DNA of 42,377 nucleotides, from the NCBI RefSeq assembly GCF_001995215.1, contig NZ_MUXN01000001.1, positions 480,953 to 523,329 on the forward strand, read 5' to 3'. The stretch's first letter is position 1. The number at the start of each line of letters is the position of its first letter. This DNA comes from Amycolatopsis azurea DSM 43854 (GTDB lineage Bacteria; Actinomycetota; Actinomycetes; Mycobacteriales; Pseudonocardiaceae). Below the pieces are notes generated by a model. It searched no databases. It was not told the DNA's origin and worked only from the letters and a program-made list of their open reading frames with translations. Positions 38,415 through 42,377 of the stretch are shown one piece after another. The position numbers and the translations under genes were made by a program.

Positions 38415-38585
38415 GGGGATCACGGTGGCCGGTCCGTGTCCGCGGAACGCGATCAACGGGTAACGGTTCCGTGCGCGGCTCGTCCCTGCCTGGTACTGCC
38501 GGACCCAGGTCGAACAGGCCGTGCCACCTCTCCGCGTGAGCCGGTTACCTGGACTTCAGAACGCGAGTCCACGGAGGAGAGACAA

Positions 38586-39353
38586 ATGACGAACACTTCG
38601 GCACCGCACTCGGGCAGGGTCGCCGTCATCACCGGCGCGTCCAGCGGGATCGGCGAGGCGACCGCGCGGCGGCTCGCCGCCTCCGGTGCGGCGGTCGCGC
38701 TCATCGCGCGCCGCGCGGACCGGCTGGAGACGCTCGCCAAGGAGATCGACCAGGACGGCGGTACCGCGCTCGTGCTCGCGGCCGACGTCGCCGACGCCGG
38801 GGCGATGCGCGCCGCGGCGGCCGAGGTCGAGGCGAAACTGGGCCGGGCGGACCTGCTGTTCAACAACGCCGGCGTGATGCTGGCCGCGCCGATCGACGAA
38901 CTCGCGACCGGCGACTGGCAGCGCATGATCGACGTCAACATGACGGGCCTGATGAACGCGATCGGCGCGTTCATGCCGCATCTGGTCGCTTCGGCGGCCG
39001 AAAAGGGCGTCGCGGACCTGGTGAACACGTCGTCCATCGGCGCGCAGGCGATCTTCCCGTCGTTCGGCGTCTACGTCGCTTCGAAGGCGTTCGTGACGCA
39101 CCTGTCGAAGAACCTTCGCGCCGACCTCGGCCCGAAGAACGTGCGGGTCGCGGCGATCGAGCCCGGCCTGGTCGAGACCGAGCTGCAAGGTCACGTCACC
39201 GACGCGGGCGCGCTGGAATGGCTGGACGGCGTGCGCGAAACGGTGAACTGGCTGAAGCCGGGGGACATCGCCGAGACCGTGGCGTTCCTGACCTCGCTCC
39301 CGGCCCGGGTGAACCTCCAGCAGGTCACCGTCATGCCCACCTCGCAGGTCTGA
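38586..39353 (+). CDS. SDR family oxidoreductase
   Basis: A 255-aa classical short-chain dehydrogenase. TGASSGIG (about 17-24) binds NADP(H), ARRADR suits NADPH, NNAG (about 94-97) is present and the catalytic set is Ser in NTSSIG with YVASK. Substrate unknown. GGAGGAGAG precedes the ATG by 4 nt. Its stop TGA directly abuts the TetR stop on the other strand (TGATCA). Confidence 0.93.
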   Translation: MTNTSAPHSGRVAVITGASSGIGEATARRLAASGAAVALIARRADRLETLAKEIDQDGGTALVLAADVADAGAMRAAAAEVEAKLGRADLLFNNAGVMLAAPIDELATGDWQRMIDVNMTGLMNAIGAFMPHLVASAAEKGVADLVNTSSIGAQAIFPSFGVYVASKAFVTHLSKNLRADLGPKNVRVAAIEPGLVETELQGHVTDAGALEWLDGVRETVNWLKPGDIAETVAFLTSLPARVNLQQVTVMPTSQV

Positions 39354-39899
39354 TCAGGGGACGGCGGGGAACAGGATCCGGGCGATCGCGCGGGCGGCGG
39401 TGTCCGGATCCTCGAGGTGCTCGGTGCGCAGCGCGCCCGTCAGCCACAGGTTCGCGAAGCCGTGCATCAGCGACCACGCGGCGACCCCCGCCATCTCGTC
39501 GTCGCTGACCGACGACGCGCCGCTGGTCAGCAGGAGCCCCGCGCGATCACGGGCCGCTGTCAGCGCCTCGTCGTCCTCGCGGTGGAGTTCGGGGCGGAAC
39601 ATCACCTCGAAATGCGCGCGATGCTCGATCGCGAACCGCACGTAGGCCACCCCGACCTCGACGAAGTCCCGGTCGCCCTCGGCGGCGAGCGCGTCCGCGA
39701 GCAGGTCGAACCCCTCGGCGGCCAGCGCGGTGAGCACCCCGGCCTTGTCACCGAAATGGTGCACCGGCCCGGCGTGCGAGACCCCCGCGCGCCGGGCGAG
39801 GTCGCGGAGGCTGATCCCGGCCGGACCGTGTTCGGTGACGGCCGCGACGGCGGCGTCGAGCACGGCCCGGCGGAGGTCGCCGTGGTGGTACGGACTCAT
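39354..39899 (-). CDS. TetR/AcrR family regulator with WHG-type C-terminal domain
   Basis: A 181-aa TetR protein: HTH HHGDLRRAVLDAAVAAVTEHGPAGISLRDLARRAGVSHAGPVHHFGDKAGVL (about 5-55), then a ligand domain with AAWSLMHGFANLWLTGAL (WHG-like). The ATG is 7 nt from a TAGATT -10 with TTGCAG 17 nt further upstream, so the message is leaderless. A long dyad in that promoter region and the divergent DoxX gene point to autoregulation and control of DoxX. Confidence 0.9.
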   Translation of the reverse strand: MSPYHHGDLRRAVLDAAVAAVTEHGPAGISLRDLARRAGVSHAGPVHHFGDKAGVLTALAAEGFDLLADALAAEGDRDFVEVGVAYVRFAIEHRAHFEVMFRPELHREDDEALTAARDRAGLLLTSGASSVSDDEMAGVAAWSLMHGFANLWLTGALRTEHLEDPDTAARAIARILFPAVP

Positions 39900-39906
39900 G
39901 AACTCG

Positions 39907-39950
39907 AATCTAGTCATTGACAAGATGGCCTGCAAGCGCGCATCTTGTCA
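39907..39950. promoter_or_regulatory. TetR promoter with 10-bp dyad shared with DoxX gene
   Basis: Minus-strand promoter: TTGCAG (39930-39935), 17-nt spacer, TAGATT (39907-39912). Dyad: TGACAAGATG (39918-39927) and CATCTTGTCA (39941-39950), 13-nt spacing, centred on the -35. The 33-bp span suits a TetR-family operator bound by two dimers, as with QacR. Confidence 0.7.
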
Positions 39951-39981
39951 GTGGAAAGTTTCGCTGCTCGGAGGGCATGTC

Positions 39982-40470
39982 ATGGATCCCGGTCTGGTAC
40001 CCGTACTGATGCTGGTCGCTGTCACGGCGACCTTGTTCCTGCTGGGCGCCTTCGGCGTCCAACGGCTGAAGCCCTGGCCGGTGGCCGTGCGCGGCGGCGT
40101 CGCGGCGCTGTTCGTCACGACCGGGCTCGCGCATTTCATCGGCATGCGCGAGGAACTGGTCGCGATGGTGCCGCCCGCGTTGCCCGCACCTGGGCTGCTG
40201 GTCACGATCACCGGCGTCCTCGAACTGGCCGGCGCCGCAGGGGTGCTGTGGTCGCGCACGGCGCCGTGGGCGGCCGGCGGCTTGACCCTCCTGCTGCTGG
40301 GGATGTTCCCGGCGAACGTCTACAAGGCGCTGCACGGGCCGGTGGACTCGGTGATGGACGAACTGGTGCCGCGCAGCCTGATGCAGGTGGTCTTCCTGGC
40401 CGCGACCGGATCGCTGGTGGTGTATTACGCGCGAGTGTCGAACGGACCCTTTGCCCAAAGGAGACCTTAA
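39982..40470 (+). CDS. DoxX-like four-helix membrane protein
   Basis: A 162-aa membrane protein with four to five helices (about 5-25, 37-52, 70-90, 98-115, 135-152). FVTTGLAHFIGMREELVAMVP and VLELAGAAGVLWSRTAPWAAGGLTLLLLGMFPANVYKALHG are characteristic of DoxX/DUF417-like proteins. Some act with thiosulfate or redox enzymes; most are unassigned. GGAGGG lies 7 nt before the ATG. Divergent from the TetR regulator, with the dyad between. Confidence 0.85.
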   Translation: MDPGLVPVLMLVAVTATLFLLGAFGVQRLKPWPVAVRGGVAALFVTTGLAHFIGMREELVAMVPPALPAPGLLVTITGVLELAGAAGVLWSRTAPWAAGGLTLLLLGMFPANVYKALHGPVDSVMDELVPRSLMQVVFLAATGSLVVYYARVSNGPFAQRRP

Positions 40471-40521
40471 GTCTTTCCCAAGTCCGGGGTCCGTTCCCGG
40501 TAATGGCCCTATTCTCTGAGA

Positions 40522-40683
40522 ATGAAGATCTCATTGTGGATCGGATTCTGTGGGCTGTGCATCCTCGCCGGGCACATGCTTCTCGGTGCTGTCGGTGTCG
40601 TACTGCTGATGAGCTGCCTCCCGGCGGGACGCGATCACGAATCCGGTGACAGAACAGGGAAAACGCCCGCGCGGCTGGCCTGA
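40522..40683 (+). CDS. Putative 53-aa membrane peptide, leaderless
   Basis: A small ORF with one hydrophobic helix (LWIGFCGLCILAGHMLLGAVGVVLLMSCL, about 5-33) and a charged, polar tail (GRDHESGDRTGKT). TATTCT sits exactly at -12 to -7 from the ATG, the arrangement of a leaderless transcript, and no ribosome site is present. It ends 8 nt before the convergent membrane-protein stop. Codon pattern looks acceptable but the length is too short to be sure. It resembles no family I know. Confidence 0.45.
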   Translation: MKISLWIGFCGLCILAGHMLLGAVGVVLLMSCLPAGRDHESGDRTGKTPARLA

Positions 40684-40691
40684 GGAAATCG

Positions 40692-41399
40692 TCAGCCCAA
40701 GGTGCTCGCGAAAGCGAGCGCGCCCAGAACCGGAACAGCGACGGCCGTGAGCAGAACCGATCGGCGGCTCGGTTTGGGACTTTCCAGTAATGCGCGAACA
40801 CCGGCCGGAAGCAACGCGACACAAAGTCCGGCGGTGCCGATGATCGACACGATTTCGGTGCCCTTCAACACGCCGAGCGGCAGAAGCCCCATCGTCGCCA
40901 GTCCGATCGACTGGACGACACCGAGCGCTTTCGAGCGGTACGCGGCGAAGGCGAGCGCGTACCAGCCGAACATGATGGTGAACGACAGGAAACTGAACAG
41001 GTGCAGGTCCTGGTACGACTCGCTGACGACGCTCTCGGCGAACCCGGCGCCGCGTCGTTCGGCGAGTCCCAGCGCGGCCTGGTCGACGCCGGCGTGGAAG
41101 GTTCGCTCGAAGAGTCCAATAAGGACTGAAACTCCCGCCCACGCGGCCAGTGCCGGCCTGGTCCGGCCGATCTTCGTGGCGAGCGCGACGATCGCGGGCC
41201 ACAGCAGGACGTTGCCCGCCAGGAAACACGTGTACGCGGCCGTCATCAGCGCCGGATGAGCGCTCATCGCCTTCAGCTGGTCGGGGAAGAAGAAGTTGAA
41301 CTGGGACCGCAGGAGCGTTCCGGTGAGCAGCAGGATCGGGCCGAGGATCATCGAGACCGCGGCGACGCGGCGGCCGGGGAAGACGTGGTCGGTGTTCAT
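40692..41399 (-). CDS. Hypothetical multi-pass membrane protein (DUF4386-like)
   Basis: A 235-aa protein with about seven hydrophobic segments (MILGPILLLTGTLL, LMTAAYTCFLAGNVLLWPAIVAL, FLSFTIMFGWYALAFAAY, ...). The pattern, including an amphipathic ERTFHAGVDQAALGL segment, is like DUF4386-type membrane proteins, but I am not certain of the family. No catalytic residues are obvious. It begins with ATG and has only a weak ribosome site. It stands alone. Confidence 0.72.
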   Translation of the reverse strand: MNTDHVFPGRRVAAVSMILGPILLLTGTLLRSQFNFFFPDQLKAMSAHPALMTAAYTCFLAGNVLLWPAIVALATKIGRTRPALAAWAGVSVLIGLFERTFHAGVDQAALGLAERRGAGFAESVVSESYQDLHLFSFLSFTIMFGWYALAFAAYRSKALGVVQSIGLATMGLLPLGVLKGTEIVSIIGTAGLCVALLPAGVRALLESPKPSRRSVLLTAVAVPVLGALAFASTLG

Positions 41400-41502
41400 G
41401 CCGACGAGCCTGCCGATCGCGGGGGCGGCACGGATCGGCTCACGGTCTGTACTTCCGGCTCAGCCCGTGGGCGGACTCCGGTTCGAGGGCTAAGCCTTGC
41501 CG

Positions 41503-41522
41503 TTGCCGTTTTTCGGCGATGG
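41503..41522 (+). repeat. Decayed copy of the HNH-gene 3' flank
   Basis: A 20-mer ending TTTTTCGGCGATGG matches 41741-41760 with one mismatch, and weaker similarity (AAC-GTGG-GG) continues into what would be the last codons of the HNH gene. Confidence 0.5.
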
Positions 41523-41740
41523 ACCGTGGAACAGTGGTGGGGTGGGCGATGAACGCCGCGGATCGAAAGATCCAAATCGGGCCGGCTCGACTGAAGCGAG
41601 TCATCGTCATTTTACGGCAGCGGGACTCAAGGGAGTGGCGGTTTCTCGGCGGCCATATGGCTGCCGTGCCGCCGGGCGCGGCTACTGCTTCTCTGTGGCT
41701 AAAGGGCCGAAGACGAAGTCGGTTCACGTTGGTCGAGCTG

Positions 41741-41760
41741 TTGCCGGTTTTCGGCGATGG
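41741..41760 (+). repeat. 3' flank of HNH gene matching 41503-41522
   Basis: Second copy of the 20-mer, ending 3 nt before the stop codon of the minus-strand HNH gene. DUF222/HNH genes occur in many recombining copies in actinobacteria, which fits this local duplication. Confidence 0.5.
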
Positions 41761-41763
41761 GGC

Positions 41764-42377
41764 TCAGAACGGTGGCGGTTCCTCCTCGATGCTTCGTGGG
41801 CGGGGTTGGTGGAGCGGTGGTGGGGTGCTGTCATAGGTCTGGCCGGTGGGGGTGGTGATGGTGAGGGTGCCGTCGGACTCAAGCTGGTAGGTCCAGCCGG
41901 GTTCGTCTTTGAGCCGGTGGTCTCGTCGGCAGAGGGCGACGAGGTCGTCGGCGTTGGTGTGGCCGCCGTGTTGCCAGGGCAGCGAATGGTCGAGGTCGCA
42001 GGCTTGCGCGACACGATGACAGCCGGGTCTTCGGCATTCGCGGTCCCGGACCCGGACGAACTCGCCGAGACCCGCGGTGGGGCGGTATCTTTCGCGGCCG
42101 AGGTCGAGGACCTGTCCGGAGAGCGGGTCGGTGATGATCCGGCGCAGCACCGTGTTCGGGCCGGTGGCGATGTGCCGGGCGAGGGTGGCGGGAAGGTGGC
42201 CGTGTCCGGCTAGTTCGGCCGGGTCGTTGTTGAGGCCGAGGTAGGTGTCGAGGTCCAGGTACAGGAACACTTCGGTGCGTTCGCTCGTGCCGCCGGTGCC
42301 GCCGAGCAGGAGGTCGAGTGCGATGTCGGCGCGGAGCTGGTCGAGGGTGCGGGTTTCGTCTCTGGTTTTGAGTGTTC
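41764..42377 (-). CDS. DUF222 / HNH endonuclease family protein (13E12-type), 5'-truncated by window edge
   Basis: The C-terminal 204 residues of a minus-strand gene that runs off the window. The end of DUF222 (KTRDETRTLDQLRADIALDLLLGG..., VFLYLDLDTYLGL) is followed by an HNH nuclease core: RECRRPGCHRVAQACDLDHSLPWQHGGHTNADDLVALCRRDHRLKD, with the Cys pair, DH and H...N...H residues. These multicopy actinobacterial proteins have an HNH fold but no established role. A methionine-like start inside (42270) is not real: the frame continues upstream with clear DUF222 sequence. Coordinates give only the visible part. Confidence 0.88.
   Translation of the reverse strand, partial: TLKTRDETRTLDQLRADIALDLLLGGTGGTSERTEVFLYLDLDTYLGLNNDPAELAGHGHLPATLARHIATGPNTVLRRIITDPLSGQVLDLGRERYRPTAGLGEFVRVRDRECRRPGCHRVAQACDLDHSLPWQHGGHTNADDLVALCRRDHRLKDEPGWTYQLESDGTLTITTPTGQTYDSTPPPLHQPRPRSIEEEPPPF

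Larger units (their letters stand above)
41400..41763. other. Gene-free region with decayed duplication
   Basis: No convincing gene in about 360 nt. It contains an imperfect 20-bp palindrome (41647-41666) and, at 41503-41522, a 20-mer that matches 41741-41760 with one mismatch. The second copy lies just past the HNH gene stop, so the region probably holds a decayed copy of that gene end. Confidence 0.5.

Noticed and set aside
42353..42367. A further copy of the CGTTTCGTC post-stop element near the right edge
   Set aside because: GTTTCGTCTCTGG lies inside the HNH coding frame (encodes Arg-Asp-Glu-Thr on the minus strand) and is not after a stop.
1..42377. tRNA, rRNA, CRISPR, toxin-antitoxin, biosynthetic megasynthase or phage defence genes
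   Set aside because: None seen on reading both strands; the lone PPTase and AlkB-like genes are not by themselves evidence for such systems.

Overview
The window is GC-rich, gene-dense DNA with many GTG starts, 1-4 nt stop/start overlaps, several candidate leaderless promoters, a DUF222/HNH gene, an ECF42-like sigma factor with a YCII partner, a deazaflavin-type oxidoreductase and DtxR, SoxR, ROK, PaaX and GntR regulators. This fits a filamentous actinomycete, most likely Pseudonocardiaceae and probably Amycolatopsis-like. That placement is inferred from gene style, not from a marker gene. I see no rRNA, tRNA, CRISPR array, complete insertion sequence or plasmid/phage module.

Layout. 58-3.4 kb: Sfp-type phosphopantetheinyl transferase coupled to a DctA-like transporter (minus), divergent from an acyl-CoA dehydrogenase (plus) across a clean palindromic operator. 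3.45-9.6 kb: a small unknown gene, then a minus-strand operon of enoyl-CoA hydratase, acyl-CoA ligase and TetR, divergent from a YtcJ-like amidohydrolase plus GNAT, followed by an MntR-like DtxR regulator. 9.7-12.1 kb: a small HTH protein, a zinc alcohol dehydrogenase and an AlkB-like dioxygenase. 12.1-17.2 kb: a five-gene 5-oxoproline/D-glutamate-type operon (MFS, DUF1445, pxpA, pxpB, pxpC) divergent from its probable GntR/FCD regulator, with a textbook GntR operator between them. 17.2-17.7 kb: a gene-free, hairpin-rich block bounded by 19-bp perfect inverted repeats. 17.7-21.9 kb: a beta-glucan mini-locus (secreted GH16 with ricin-type lectin domain, ROK regulator, GH1 beta-glucosidase). 21.8-27.6 kb: an aryl-CoA-type catabolic locus (acyl-CoA dehydrogenase, fused flavin monooxygenase/old-yellow-enzyme, RidA-like protein), then a PaaX-family regulator divergent from a miniature P450-like protein. 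27.7-36.8 kb: membrane, redox and acyltransferase genes; a LysR/FAD-oxidase divergent pair; a methyltransferase; a SoxR regulator facing an NmrA-like/ABM-like operon; an ECF42-like sigma factor with its YCII partner. 36.9-42.4 kb: a secreted protein with two trypsin-like domains, an SDR, a TetR/DoxX pair, a tiny membrane ORF, a membrane protein and a truncated DUF222/HNH gene.

How the parts work together. Several divergent regulator/target pairs have readable operator dyads on predicted promoters (GntR-MFS/pxp, ROK-GH16, PaaX-P450-like, LysR-FAD oxidase, SoxR-ABM/NmrA, TetR-DoxX). The catabolic theme is acyl-CoA, aryl-CoA and amino-acid-derived acids. Signals the gene list does not explain: an 11-bp palindrome, TCCAC(A/T)GTGGA, present five times; a short CGCGTTTCGTC element immediately after three stop codons; and a GTCCCCAATG inverted-repeat family at gene ends. 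Starts were chosen from Shine-Dalgarno sequences, overlaps, or a -10 hexamer 6-7 nt upstream of the start codon. No database search was possible, so all family names are by recognition.
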